This document shows positions 15,571 through 25,597 of a DNA stretch of 64,000 nt, one piece after another (positions within the stretch are counted from its first letter, which is position 1; the number at the start of each line of letters is the position of its first letter). The notes under the pieces are model-generated. The model did not search any database. It was not told where the DNA came from and saw nothing but the letters and a program-made list of their open reading frames with translations. The translations under genes and the position numbers were made by a program. The DNA is from [Clostridium] colinum (lineage in GTDB: Bacteria > Bacillota > Clostridia > Lachnospirales > CAG-274), in contig NZ_OW712331.1 in NCBI RefSeq assembly GCF_940677205.1, forward strand, positions 1,240,001-1,304,000, given 5' to 3'.

Positions 15571-15593
15571 TGTTTTCCCCTCCAAACATAATA

Positions 15594-16664
15594 TTAACTT
15601 AAAATTATGGTGGAATTAGTTGTTTGTAAAGTTAAATTTAAACTCTTAAATAAATTGTTATTATGTTCTGTTTTAGCAACAACATTATAGTCACTTTTTT
15701 CAGAATAAATGAGATTATTTTTTAATACAGTAACTTTTCCTAATGATGTTTTAGCATTTAAATTATAATTAACATTGTCTGTATTTATTTCTACATTTAT
15801 AGGATTATTTTGTGTTTCTATATTCCAATTATATATATCAAATAAGTTTAAATAATCATTTATAACATCTATTTCCCCATTTAAAACATCAATAGACATA
15901 TTTTCAACATCAACATTATTTAATTTAACATAATTATTTATATTACATATTTTTAAATAATTTGCTTTAATATTTCTAACAATTATTTTTCCATTAATAT
16001 TGTTTATACTTATATTCTTACCTTCACTATTTTCTATTATACCATTACATTTAGTTGTTTCACAAAATACATTTTCAAAATAAACACCATCTAAAGAAAA
16101 ATTAGAATTTATAGCCTTTAAAGATATATTTTTAAAATATTTTTTAGGTACTAATACTTCTAATGAAACTTTATCAAAGTTTTCTTCTTTAAAATCGAAT
16201 ATAAATTTTTTATTTTCAGTATTGTAAAAATCAATAGTGTTATTAATATTTTTAGGTATATATAATACATTTAAAGTTAATTTATCACCATTATAACCTT
16301 TTAAAACCATTTCACCATTTAATGATTTTAACTCTAAATTGTTATCCATTTCATTTAAAACAAAGTTAAATTCTTTACAAAGATTATTTTTATTATTAAA
16401 GTTACTAGAACTTTTTATAATATTTTTAACTTCTTTTTCTAAATTCCCATATATTTTAGATGTTTTTTTAGCTAAAACTTGCGTAGTATTAGTTATTTTA
16501 TTTATAATTTTTGTAAAGTCTATAAATTGATTGTTTTTATTATTATTTTCATATGCCTGTTGATTATATTTACCTTCTAAAGCAGATAAAAGCATACTTG
16601 CTTCATCTGCTGTTATTTCCCCCTTCTCTAGCATCTCTAATATTTTTACTCTTTCAGTTTTCAT
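15594..16664 (-). CDS. DUF4097-type beta-helical protein with SHOCT-like N terminus
   Basis: 356 residues; start at the ATG at 16664, with AAGGAGTG 8 bases upstream. The first 30 residues (RVKILEMLEKGEITADEASM) match the short helical domain at the start of YvlB/LiaX proteins. A linker follows, then repeated beta strands rich in Asn and Ile (about 100-355) as in DUF4097 proteins, predicted to form a beta-helix. LiaX-like proteins sense cell-envelope stress in Firmicutes; a similar role is inferred. No membrane segment is seen. Confidence 0.75.
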   Translation of the reverse strand: MKTERVKILEMLEKGEITADEASMLLSALEGKYNQQAYENNNKNNQFIDFTKIINKITNTTQVLAKKTSKIYGNLEKEVKNIIKSSSNFNNKNNLCKEFNFVLNEMDNNLELKSLNGEMVLKGYNGDKLTLNVLYIPKNINNTIDFYNTENKKFIFDFKEENFDKVSLEVLVPKKYFKNISLKAINSNFSLDGVYFENVFCETTKCNGIIENSEGKNISINNINGKIIVRNIKANYLKICNINNYVKLNNVDVENMSIDVLNGEIDVINDYLNLFDIYNWNIETQNNPINVEINTDNVNYNLNAKTSLGKVTVLKNNLIYSEKSDYNVVAKTEHNNNLFKSLNLTLQTTNSTIILS

Positions 16665-16730
16665 TAAAATCACTCCTTAAATTTTTCTTATACGATAATA
16701 CGAAAAAAAATTTAGTAAGTTTAATGATTT

Positions 16731-18746
16731 TTATTTAATTATTTCGTCATAATTTATAGTCCATTTATCCTCAACATTATTAGCTTTTATCTTATGTGTT
16801 TTGTATAAAACTTTAATATTTCCTTTTTCTTCTATCTGTATAGCTTCTTGAACAATAGCTTCTAAATTATCTTTTTCTATATTTTTAGAAATAATACTTA
16901 TTGTATTTTTCTTTTTACCTTTTGGTAAAGTTGCATATTCGTTTGTTAAGTTTTGATTATTTAAAACCTCGCTAGAAAAACCTGTAACTTTATTTGTTAA
17001 TCTAGATGCAAATGCTTCTTTTAATTGTTCTTCTACTATTTGATGAGATATTATTTCTCTTTCCATAGCTCTATTTAAATTAATAGGTATACTAACACTT
17101 TTTTCATTAACAAGTATTGATTTAATATTAATAAATATATTATCTGCCGATAAACTATTTAATATACCCATTTGATTTGTATCTAATTTGAAAATTATGT
17201 CTGTTCCATATCTAGCAGATCTTATCTCTGTAGGAGATATTATAACCTCCACTCCAGTATTACTAGTAGCTATTATTTCTGTATCTATTTTAGTCTCTAT
17301 ATGATTAAAATCTTCTGGTCTATTTTCTGTATTTATACTAGTATCTTCTGCGTGTAATACCAAAACATATGTATCTCCAAAATTTGGCATACCTTCTATA
17401 AAAACTTTGTATTTATCAAAATTATAAGATAAATTTCCAGCCCTAATATCTTTTAAAGATACCTTTTTATTTAATGTGTACTTTTTGTAAATATTATCAA
17501 AATTTAAAACAATATTTTCTTCGTTTTCTTTAATATTTTTAAAGTCCATTCTTCCTATAATTTTATTGTCTATAACAGCTGTTACTGGTTTATTACTAAG
17601 TGGTTGTATATGTGTTTCTCCTTGCTTAAGAGTTAAATAATTTGTTTCTCCTAATGCTCCTTGTTGTATTTCATAACTTACACCTTCGTTAGGTTCTATT
17701 GTATAGTCTATCCTTGATGATGAATCTGAAAATTGTGCATAATTAATATTTATGCTATAATCTCCAAAATTATTAGATATATCACTATTTATGTATTTTA
17801 CTTTTTTGGTTTCTAATTTAGTATCAAAATTTAAATTAAATACTGCTTTTTCTCCAGTAGATATACTTTCAAAAGTTAAAATAAACTCCTCTATTTTTCC
17901 ATCAATAGCACCAAATCTTAATATAGTATTTTGTGAATCATTACCATCTTTAGTAAAGTTTAAATCCATTGGATATAAGTTATTATCTTTATCTGTAAGT
18001 ACAATATTATATTTCATAGGTTCTATTTTATTTTTAAAATAAAATGTAGTATTTAACTCATTTATATGCATTTTTTCTAATACTAATGTTTGTCCATCTA
18101 TATTTTGTGCCATATCAAAATAAACAGTATTTTTATCTTCTGGTACATATTTTGATATTAAATTATCTTTTTCTATTTGATTTTGTATAACAATACTATT
18201 TGCTTTTTTTATAGATATTGTAAAAAATATTATGGTTAATACAATTAGTGCACTTAAAAATACTATTAACGATATAATTATTACTGTAGATTTTTCTATT
18301 TTTTTATTTTTATTTTTTTCTTTTTTAGATTCTTCAACAAGATTTTTAAATTCTTCCTCTGTTATTTCTTCTATACCGTCATCTAAATTATTATCTGTCT
18401 CATCATTTTCTTGTTCATCTTCTTCTGTTAAACTTTCTTCTTCCAAATCTTCTAATTTTTCTAAAACTTTTTCTTCATCTATAGTTTTATTATCATATAC
18501 AGACACATCATTTATAACTTCTGTATCTATATCATCTGTTGAGATTTCATCATCTTGTTTCATTAAAATATCAAGTTCTTCTTGAGATAAACCTTCAAAT
18601 GTATCTGTATTGTCACTTAAATTTATTATTTCCTCCTCTGAAGAATTTAATAAATTTATTATATCTTCTAGTTCTTGATTATCTTTATTATTTTCCCCTT
18701 CATCTTTTGATAACCCAAGTTGTTTTTCTAATTCTTCAATATCCAT
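16731..18746 (-). CDS. Large single-pass membrane protein with acidic cytoplasmic domain, 671 residues
   Basis: Residues 1-150 are very acidic (runs of Glu/Asp with Asn) and probably disordered and cytoplasmic. One membrane helix follows (about 153-178, VIIISLIVFLSALIVLTIIF). The rest (about 180-671) is a large extracellular, beta-rich region without cysteines. The sidedness is inferred from the basic KKIEKS before the helix. AGGAGG precedes the ATG. I recognise no family; it resembles the extracellular DUF4179-like architecture only loosely. It lies between a 37-residue membrane peptide and the DUF4097 gene, on the same strand. Confidence 0.65.
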   Translation of the reverse strand: MDIEELEKQLGLSKDEGENNKDNQELEDIINLLNSSEEEIINLSDNTDTFEGLSQEELDILMKQDDEISTDDIDTEVINDVSVYDNKTIDEEKVLEKLEDLEEESLTEEDEQENDETDNNLDDGIEEITEEEFKNLVEESKKEKNKNKKIEKSTVIIISLIVFLSALIVLTIIFFTISIKKANSIVIQNQIEKDNLISKYVPEDKNTVYFDMAQNIDGQTLVLEKMHINELNTTFYFKNKIEPMKYNIVLTDKDNNLYPMDLNFTKDGNDSQNTILRFGAIDGKIEEFILTFESISTGEKAVFNLNFDTKLETKKVKYINSDISNNFGDYSININYAQFSDSSSRIDYTIEPNEGVSYEIQQGALGETNYLTLKQGETHIQPLSNKPVTAVIDNKIIGRMDFKNIKENEENIVLNFDNIYKKYTLNKKVSLKDIRAGNLSYNFDKYKVFIEGMPNFGDTYVLVLHAEDTSINTENRPEDFNHIETKIDTEIIATSNTGVEVIISPTEIRSARYGTDIIFKLDTNQMGILNSLSADNIFINIKSILVNEKSVSIPINLNRAMEREIISHQIVEEQLKEAFASRLTNKVTGFSSEVLNNQNLTNEYATLPKGKKKNTISIISKNIEKDNLEAIVQEAIQIEEKGNIKVLYKTHKIKANNVEDKWTINYDEIIK

Positions 18747-18761
18747 AATTTTTTCCTCCTC

Positions 18762-18875
18762 TTAAGCAAAAATTCCTAAAAATGGTATAATAAAACTAAG
18801 AAACATAGATAAAATTAATAAAATAGCCACTATTTGTACTATTATTTTTTTTTGTTCTTTTTTATTTTTTTTCAT
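18762..18875 (-). CDS. 37-residue single-pass membrane peptide
   Basis: ATG at 18873-18875 with AGAGGTGATATT just upstream, overlapping the uvrD stop region; TAA at 18762-18764. It begins with MKKNKKEQKK, very basic, then one hydrophobic helix IIVQIVAILLILSMFLSFII, then PFLGIFA. The organisation resembles tiny DUF4044-like membrane proteins of Firmicutes, though I cannot confirm membership. The stop overlaps the ribosome site of the 671-residue gene, suggesting coupling. Confidence 0.6.
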   Translation of the reverse strand: MKKNKKEQKKIIVQIVAILLILSMFLSFIIPFLGIFA

Positions 18876-18879
18876 AATA

Positions 18880-20727
18880 TCACCTCTTAATTTTTATCAA
18901 TTTATTTAAAAATCTACTAGGTATTACATTATTATCATATTTAGTTTTTAGTATTGATATATATAATAATTTTTTTGCTCTTGTTAAGGCTACATAAAAT
19001 AGCCTTCTTTCTTCTTCTATTTCTTCATATGTTTTGCTTTTTTCATGTGGTATAACCCCATCTATACAACCTATAACAAATACCACATCAAACTCTAGCC
19101 CTTTTGCACTATGCATAGTTGTTAAAACTACACCTTTTTGATTATTTTTATCTTTTTTTATTATTTCATTTTTAATATTGTTTAAATAATCTAAAAAATT
19201 TTCTAGGTTATCATATCCTTTAGAAGATTCTAATATTTCATTAGATATTTCTAACAATCCTTTTATTCCTATATTTTTAAAATTAGCATAGTCTTCTAAA
19301 TAATCTTCATAGCCTACATTATTAAAAATATACCTTATAGCATCATAAGAACTTTTACCTTTAATTTTTCCTAAATGAAATAATAAGTTATTTATATTTT
19401 CTAACTGCCAAGATTTTAAATCGGCTTTACAATATAAATATTCTAAAGCTGATTCTTTATCTTTACATATATTTACAGCATTTGATATTATGTCTTTACT
19501 TAAAAATCTTTTTGGTTTATTAGCTATCCTTACAAAAGATTCATTATCACTCTTATCTATTGATAGTTTTATGTATGCTATTATATCCTTAGCTATAAAA
19601 TGGTCATAAATGCTAGGTATTTTATCCTTTAACTGATACTCTATGTTATAATCAATAAGTTTTTCTACAATTGCTCTTGTTTGTAAATTAGTTCTATAAA
19701 TTATAGCTATTTCATCTAAAGGATAAGTTTTTTTTAATATTTGTATTTTTTCTATAATTTTTTTTCCTTCTTCATATGTATCATATGCTCTAATTAACAC
19801 AGGTGGTTTAAAGCTTTTATCTGTACCTATAATATTTTTTTTATATCTATTTTTATTATCATCTATTATGTTATTACATAAATTTATAATTTGATTAGTC
19901 GAACGATAATTAACATTTAAAACAACTTTTTTTGCATAAGAAAAATCTTTATGAAAAGATAGTAAAAATTCTGGCCTTGACCCTCTAAATCCATATATGC
20001 TTTGGTCATCATCTCCAACTACAAATATGTTATCATCTTTAGGTACTAACATTTTTATACACTCGTATTGAACTCGATTTATATCTTGAAATTCGTCTAT
20101 AAGAACATATTTATATTTATTTTTCCAAAATTGTCGTAATTGAGCATCTTTTTTTATAGTATTGTAACATATTACTAGCATATCATCAAAATCTATCTTT
20201 TTATTTTGTGTTTTTATCTGTTCATATTCATTATAAATATCAGTAAAACTACTACTATTTATACATTTTGAATTATAATATATAGGATTTATAATTTCAT
20301 TTTTTACTAAAGATATTTCGCTTATAATATCTTGTACTAATTCCTCATAATTATCAGAAGAAATTTCATTTTCCAACAGTATTTTTCTTATAATATCTAT
20401 TTTTTCGTTATCATCTAAAACATTTGCTAAATCATATTTGTAATACTCTCTTATGATTCTAAAAAAATACGAATGAAATGTTCCAAAGGAAACATTATAG
20501 CTATAATCACATATACTATTAAATCTTTCCTTCATCTCTTCTGATGCTGCTTTTGTAAAAGTAATAACTAATATATCCTTAGGCAACACCCCTAAATTTT
20601 CTATTAAGTTTTTTATCCTATATGTTATAACTGTTGTTTTACCACTGCCTGGTCCAGATAAAACCATCATTGGCCCTTTGTTATGTAAAGTTGCTTCTGT
20701 TTGGCTTTTATTTAATGTTAATTCCAT
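18880..20727 (-). CDS. UvrD/PcrA-family superfamily I DNA helicase
   Basis: 615 residues. Helicase motifs in order: Walker A GPGSGKTTVITYRI (about 26-39), DILVITFTKAASEEMKERF (Ia), IDEFQDINRVQ (Walker B), VVGDDDQSIYGFRGS (III), VVLNVNYRST (IV), TTMHSAKGLEFDVVFVIG (V), and RLFYVALTRAKK (VI). It is shorter than PcrA (about 720 residues) and lacks the PcrA C-terminal extension. A role in repair or replication-conflict resolution is expected. Its stop is TGA, which shows that TGA is a stop codon in this genome. Confidence 0.92.
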   Translation of the reverse strand: MELTLNKSQTEATLHNKGPMMVLSGPGSGKTTVITYRIKNLIENLGVLPKDILVITFTKAASEEMKERFNSICDYSYNVSFGTFHSYFFRIIREYYKYDLANVLDDNEKIDIIRKILLENEISSDNYEELVQDIISEISLVKNEIINPIYYNSKCINSSSFTDIYNEYEQIKTQNKKIDFDDMLVICYNTIKKDAQLRQFWKNKYKYVLIDEFQDINRVQYECIKMLVPKDDNIFVVGDDDQSIYGFRGSRPEFLLSFHKDFSYAKKVVLNVNYRSTNQIINLCNNIIDDNKNRYKKNIIGTDKSFKPPVLIRAYDTYEEGKKIIEKIQILKKTYPLDEIAIIYRTNLQTRAIVEKLIDYNIEYQLKDKIPSIYDHFIAKDIIAYIKLSIDKSDNESFVRIANKPKRFLSKDIISNAVNICKDKESALEYLYCKADLKSWQLENINNLLFHLGKIKGKSSYDAIRYIFNNVGYEDYLEDYANFKNIGIKGLLEISNEILESSKGYDNLENFLDYLNNIKNEIIKKDKNNQKGVVLTTMHSAKGLEFDVVFVIGCIDGVIPHEKSKTYEEIEEERRLFYVALTRAKKLLYISILKTKYDNNVIPSRFLNKLIKIKR

Positions 20728-20951
20728 AATTATTCACCTATGTAAATTTTGCTTATCAATTATATATTATAACTTAATAATATTTAATCTTCAAGTACAA
20801 TTTATTACTTTTAATAATTTCCAAAATGATATCTTTTTTTACATTATTTTGTATTTTAAAATATTTTTAATATAAATTTAATAATATTTTATTACATCAA
20901 TTTAATTTTTATGTTATAATATATAAGTAAATAAATATTATAGGTGTTTTT

Positions 20952-21617
20952 ATGTTATTTTTATTATTAATTAGTATTATTATAGGATTTTTATCAAATT
21001 TTATTATTTACATTTTTTGTGAAAATAAACTTTCTTTAAAAAATTTATTTTCTTTAAATGCAATAAAAAATAAATTTTTAACTAGTTTAATCATAATAAT
21101 AAATATGTTACTTTATTTATTATTATATTTTAAGTTTGGTAAATCTAACTTATCTTATATATATGGGATTATTTTTTCTTTATTAGTATGTTTAGCTATT
21201 ATAGATTTAAAAAAAGAAATTGTACCTGATAGTATAAATATTACAATATTTTTAATAAGTATTATTTTTATACTTATAACTAAAAAAAATATTATATATC
21301 ATACTTTAGGATTCTTTTTAGTTAGTGTTCCATTTTTTATAATATCTATTTTAACAGATGGTATTGGCGGTGGCGACATTAAGCTATTTGCTGTCACCGG
21401 TTTATTTTTAGGAGCTTTCCATATATTTTTAGCAATGTTTTTTTGTTGTTTATTAGCCTCTATTATTGGCTTAATATTAAAACATTTTAACAAACTTAAT
21501 ATGCAAAATAACAAATATTCTCTCCCTTTAGTTCCTTATATATCTATTGGAGTTATTATTTCTGCTTTATATGGTGATAAAATTCTAAACTGGTATTTTT
21601 CTAAATTTTTTTATTAA
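20952..21617 (+). CDS. Type IV prepilin peptidase-like protein (A24), short form
   Basis: 221 residues, with six to seven hydrophobic segments. The two catalytic aspartates are visible: IIDLKKEIVPDSINI (about 80-94) and the GxGD motif in DGIGGGDIKLFA (about 136-147). It lacks the cytoplasmic cysteine-rich N-terminal region and methylation loop of PilD, as in short A24 enzymes that only cleave. It would process class III signal peptides. No pilin gene is nearby; the PEGA gene follows after 9 bases and may be co-transcribed. A TATAAT at 20915-20920 lies upstream. Confidence 0.85.
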   Translation: MLFLLLISIIIGFLSNFIIYIFCENKLSLKNLFSLNAIKNKFLTSLIIIINMLLYLLLYFKFGKSNLSYIYGIIFSLLVCLAIIDLKKEIVPDSINITIFLISIIFILITKKNIIYHTLGFFLVSVPFFIISILTDGIGGGDIKLFAVTGLFLGAFHIFLAMFFCCLLASIIGLILKHFNKLNMQNNKYSLPLVPYISIGVIISALYGDKILNWYFSKFFY

Positions 21618-21626
21618 GGAGGATAT

Positions 21627-23147
21627 ATGAATAATAAAACAAAAAAAAGTTTTAATGATATGCCTTTAACAGATTTAGATTATAAAGGTGTTATATATGA
21701 GCCTAGTAAAGAGGCTAAAAATTTTAAAAAAAATAAGAAGAATATTAAATTTAAAGAAAATGCTGATAAACCTAAAGCAAAAATTAAAAAAGCACCTAGC
21801 TTTAACTTTAATTTATTTTTAGGTTTAACTATTTCTATAGGTATTGCTATATTTGTTATTGTAACTTCTTTAACATATTCTTCCATATCTTCTTATGTGG
21901 GCTTACCAAAAGCAGACCCTAACCAAAATTCACCTATTATTTCTAATAATAATAATGAGCTTATATTAAATTCTAATACAAATAAAAATATATTAGGTGT
22001 TATAAAAAACATAAACTACGAAACAAATTTATTTACACTTACAGATATAAATACTAATAAAAATTATACATTAAAATCAAAATCTTCAACTATATTTAAA
22101 GATAAATATGGAAATATGCTAACTATGTTAGAGATAAAAAAAGGAGCTATTGTAGACTTTTCTTTTGATGATAAAAATCAAATAAACTATATTAATGAAA
22201 ATTCTGATGCTTTCTTATTAGAAAATATATCTAATGTAAAAATAGATAATGAACTAAAAACTTTAAAAGTAAACGATAAAATGTTTAAAATAAATAATAA
22301 CGCTATTGTGGTAAAAAATAATGAGCCTTACGAACTTACATCTATCTCTCCCCTAGACGTAATAGATATAAAAGGATATAATGATACAGTTTATTTTATA
22401 GAGTTAAAAAAAGGTAATGGTACATTAAAATTAGAAAATAAACCTAATTTAAATAAATCTATTATAGAAATTGACCGTGATATTTTTAAATCTTTAGATG
22501 AAATAAACTCTATAAATTTACCAGAAGGAAAACATAAAGTAGTTATAAGAAGTAATGACACGTTATCATTTGTAAAAGAAATTGAAATTTTATCTGGTAA
22601 AGAAACTATATTAGATTTAAGTCAAATACAAAGTAAATCTGGTAAATTATTTATCAAAAGTAATGTTACAGACTATACACTGTATGTAAATGATAATATA
22701 GAATCTTCTTCAAGTGTTTTAACTCTACCTTATGGGACTTATAATATAAAAATAGAAAAAGAAGGTTATACACCTTTTCAAACTCAAATTTCTATAAACA
22801 GTCCACAATATAACCTTAATGTATCACTTGAAAAAATAGAAAAAGTAGGTAAAATTATTATTTCTTCAACACCAGACAATGCTGAAGTTTTTGTTAATAA
22901 TATGCTAGTTGGTTATACTCCTTTAACTTATAAATTACCTCAAGGTGTTCATACTATTACGTTAAAAAAACAAGGCTATAATGATTTTGTTTTATCTAGT
23001 GTTACTATTGGCGAAGAAGAAAGCTCATTTAATATAACTATGCATAAATCACAAAATGAATCTAGCAATACTACAAATAATACAACAAGTGATACTACTA
23101 CCTCTACTTCTTCTACAGAAGCTGTAATAACTGAACCTACTATATAA
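21627..23147 (+). CDS. PEGA-domain surface protein with one membrane anchor
   Basis: 506 residues. The N-terminal 50 residues are basic and cytoplasmic, with one membrane helix at about 55-78 (FLGLTISIGIAIFVIVTS). A beta-rich extracellular region (about 110-330) precedes two PEGA repeats (about 345-400 and 408-470), each with the pattern V.VNN..VG.TPL.Y.L..G.H.I...K.GY. The tail is Ser/Thr/Asn-rich, as in cell-wall proteins. AAGGAGG stands before the ATG. It may anchor or interact with surface polymers; the specific role is unknown. Confidence 0.82.
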   Translation: MNNKTKKSFNDMPLTDLDYKGVIYEPSKEAKNFKKNKKNIKFKENADKPKAKIKKAPSFNFNLFLGLTISIGIAIFVIVTSLTYSSISSYVGLPKADPNQNSPIISNNNNELILNSNTNKNILGVIKNINYETNLFTLTDINTNKNYTLKSKSSTIFKDKYGNMLTMLEIKKGAIVDFSFDDKNQINYINENSDAFLLENISNVKIDNELKTLKVNDKMFKINNNAIVVKNNEPYELTSISPLDVIDIKGYNDTVYFIELKKGNGTLKLENKPNLNKSIIEIDRDIFKSLDEINSINLPEGKHKVVIRSNDTLSFVKEIEILSGKETILDLSQIQSKSGKLFIKSNVTDYTLYVNDNIESSSSVLTLPYGTYNIKIEKEGYTPFQTQISINSPQYNLNVSLEKIEKVGKIIISSTPDNAEVFVNNMLVGYTPLTYKLPQGVHTITLKKQGYNDFVLSSVTIGEEESSFNITMHKSQNESSNTTNNTTSDTTTSTSSTEAVITEPTI

Positions 23148-23226
23148 AAATATTGACAAAAATATATTATTTATGCTATTATCTAATTTATAAAAATATT
23201 TAGTGTTTATAATGTAATAATAATAA

Positions 23227-23279
23227 AATAGCTCATTATCAAAAGTTGATAAATTATCAACTATTGACAATGAGCTATT
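23227..23279 (+). terminator. Large nested hairpin after the PEGA gene
   Basis: Outer arms AATAGCTCATTATCAA (23227-23242) and TTGACAATGAGCTATT (23264-23279) pair with one mismatch or G-U. Inner arms AGTTGATA and TATCAACT complete a stem-loop of about 52 bases, followed by T-rich sequence. It is probably a terminator; the size is unusual. Confidence 0.55.
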
Positions 23280-23320
23280 AAAATGATTTTTTTAATTTAA
23301 ATCTTAAAAAGGAGAATTTT

Positions 23321-24682
23321 ATGGCTAGAAAAAAATATATAGAACAAGTTGTTAATATAGAGCAAACAGAATTTCCTAATTATGGTATAGGTTATTTTGA
23401 AGGGAATAAAGTTTATATAAAAAATACTATTACCGGGCAAAAAGTAAAAACTCTTATTAAAAAGAAAAAACAAAAATATGAAGGAAGATTATTAGAAATA
23501 TTAGAAAAAGCCGACTACGAAATATCTCCTGACTGTGAATATTCTGGAATATGTGGAGGTTGTACTTACCAAAATATTACATATGATAAAGAACTTGAAA
23601 TAAAAAAAACTAATGTACTTAATATATTAAAAAATGAAAATATAGAAGACTTTGAATTTTTAGGAATAAATAAAAGTCCTAATATAGATTGTTATAGAAA
23701 TAAAATGGAATTTTCTTTTGGAGATACTGGAAAAGATGGTGAACTATGCTTAGGTGTAAGAAAAAGAAATAGCTATTATGAAGTTATAAATGCTTCTAAC
23801 TGTAAAATTGTATCTGAAGACATTAGAAAAATTGTAAAATGTGTTTTAGATTACTTTAAAAATACAAATGAAACCTTTTATAATAGAATGAAAAAAACAG
23901 GAACTCTTAGACACTTGATAGTTAGACAAGCCTTTTTTACAAAAGAAATAATTATTGGTTTAGTAACCTCTAGCCAATTTAATATAGACTTAACAATGTT
24001 AAAAGAAAACTTATTAAATTTAAATTTAGATGGAGAAATAAAAGGTTTTTTACATTTATTAAATGATTCTAATGCAGATGTTGTAAAAGCAGATAATATA
24101 AATATTATATATGGAAATGATTATTTTTATGAAAAACTACTAGGGCTTGATTTTAAAATATCATTGTTTTCATTTTTCCAAACTAACTCGGCTGGAGCTG
24201 AAAAGTTATATAGTATAGTTAAAAAATTTGTTGGTGCAGTAGATAATCAAACTGTTTTTGATTTATATTGTGGTACAGGTACAATAGCTCAAATAGTAGC
24301 TAAAGATGCTAATAAAGTTATGGGTGTAGAACTAGTAGAAGAAGCCGTAGAGGCTGCTAAAATAAATGCTTCTCTAAACGGTATAAAGAATTGTGAATTT
24401 ATAGCAGGTGATGTATATAAGGTTGTTTCAGAATTAAATATAAATCCAGATTTAATAATTTTAGACCCACCTCGAGAAGGAATAAATCCTAAAGCAATAG
24501 AAAAAATAGTTGAATTTGATGCAAATAGAATTATTTATATATCTTGTAAAGCTTCTTCCTTAGCAAAAGATTTAAAAATATTTATAGAAAATGGATATAA
24601 AATAGATAAATTAGAAATGATGGATATGTTTCCTCGAACATATCATATTGAAACTATTGTATTGTTATATAAATTAAAATAG
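23321..24682 (+). CDS. rlmD: 23S rRNA (uracil-C5)-methyltransferase, RlmD/TrmA family
   Basis: 453 residues. N-terminal TRAM-like domain (about 10-60), Fe-S cysteine cluster CEYSGICGGC (about 73-82), and Rossmann methyltransferase domain with FDLYCGTGTIAQIVA (about 312-326). LDPPREGINPKAI and YISCKASSLA supply the catalytic cysteine loop. It methylates a uracil in 23S rRNA (or tRNA in some paralogues) with S-adenosylmethionine. AAAAGGAG precedes the ATG. The RlmD label is family-level because Firmicutes have RlmCD-type paralogues. Confidence 0.9.
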   Translation: MARKKYIEQVVNIEQTEFPNYGIGYFEGNKVYIKNTITGQKVKTLIKKKKQKYEGRLLEILEKADYEISPDCEYSGICGGCTYQNITYDKELEIKKTNVLNILKNENIEDFEFLGINKSPNIDCYRNKMEFSFGDTGKDGELCLGVRKRNSYYEVINASNCKIVSEDIRKIVKCVLDYFKNTNETFYNRMKKTGTLRHLIVRQAFFTKEIIIGLVTSSQFNIDLTMLKENLLNLNLDGEIKGFLHLLNDSNADVVKADNINIIYGNDYFYEKLLGLDFKISLFSFFQTNSAGAEKLYSIVKKFVGAVDNQTVFDLYCGTGTIAQIVAKDANKVMGVELVEEAVEAAKINASLNGIKNCEFIAGDVYKVVSELNINPDLIILDPPREGINPKAIEKIVEFDANRIIYISCKASSLAKDLKIFIENGYKIDKLEMMDMFPRTYHIETIVLLYKLK

Positions 24683-24693
24683 GAGGTAACTAG

Positions 24694-25596
24694 ATGAATT
24701 ATATTTTACAAACTACAAAGCTTAGTAAAAAATACAAAAAAACAATATTACATGAAATTGATTTAGAAGTACCTAAAGGATCAATTTATGGTTTAGTAGG
24801 AAAAAACGGTGCTGGAAAAACAACTTTAATGCGTATTATATGAGGATTAACTTATCCCTCTAGTGGAAATTATACTATATATGGTAAAGCCCCTTCAAAC
24901 AATATAAGAAGACAAATTGGAATGTTAATTGAACAACCTGGTCTTTATCCTTATATGACTGCATTAGAAAATTTAAATTACTTTTGTTGAGTATATAATA
25001 AAGATTCTTCACATAATAAAAACTTACTTCACTTTGTAGGGTTAGAAAAAGCTGAAAATAAAACTATAAAACAATTTTCATTAAGAATGAAACAACGATT
25101 AGGACTTGTACTTGCATTAGTTGGAAATCCTGAATTATTAATATTAGATGAACCAATCAATGGTTTAGATCCCGAAGGTGTTTATGAAATAAGAAAATTA
25201 TTAAAAGAATTAAACCATACCAATGGAACTACTATTATTATTGCAAGTCATATACTTAGTGAATTATATAAATTAGCAACTGATTATGCAATAATTGATA
25301 ATGGTCATCTAAAATCACGCTTTTCTAAAGGTAAACTTGAATGAGAATGTGTAAGTAGTAGCTATATTACTGTAAGTATAGATCAAATTAATACTGCTAA
25401 AGAATTATTCGAAAATAAGTATTCAAATATTCCTTATAGTATTTGTACCGGTAATACTATAAGAATATATTCTCCTATTGATTTATCTGAATTAAATAAT
25501 TTATTTGTTTCAAAAGGCTTATCAGTATATGAATTAGGTATCAATCAAGAAGATGTAGAACGCTTTTTTGTAAATCAATTATTCGGAGGCATATAA
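24694..25596 (+). pseudogene. BcrA/lantibiotic-type ABC transporter ATPase with three in-frame TGA codons
   Basis: Over 301 codons the frame never slips, but TGA occurs at codons 50 (24841-24843), 99 (24988-24990) and 217 (25342-25344). Between them the protein is a clear bacitracin- or lantibiotic-type ABC ATPase: Walker [18 protein letters not shown], Walker B LLILDEPINGLDPEG, H-loop IIIASHIL. The signature is altered (FSLRMKQRL where LSxGMKQRL is usual). Codon 50 is often Cys in relatives (RxxCGL). AGGAGG precedes the ATG. The uvrD gene here ends in TGA and the permease downstream is wrecked, so decay is likely; recoding is not excluded. Confidence 0.8.
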
Positions 25597-25597
25597 T

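Noticed and set aside
16339-16738. Plus-strand open frames opposite the DUF4097 gene
   Set aside because: Shadows of an AT-rich minus-strand gene, without start signals or domain content.
23227-23279. A miniature transposable element
   Set aside because: The nested hairpin has no flanking duplication that I can see and sits where a terminator is expected.
24694-25596. Genome-wide reassignment of TGA to Trp
   Set aside because: uvrD at 18880 ends naturally in TGA and other genes use TGG for Trp; only this decaying operon has internal TGA.
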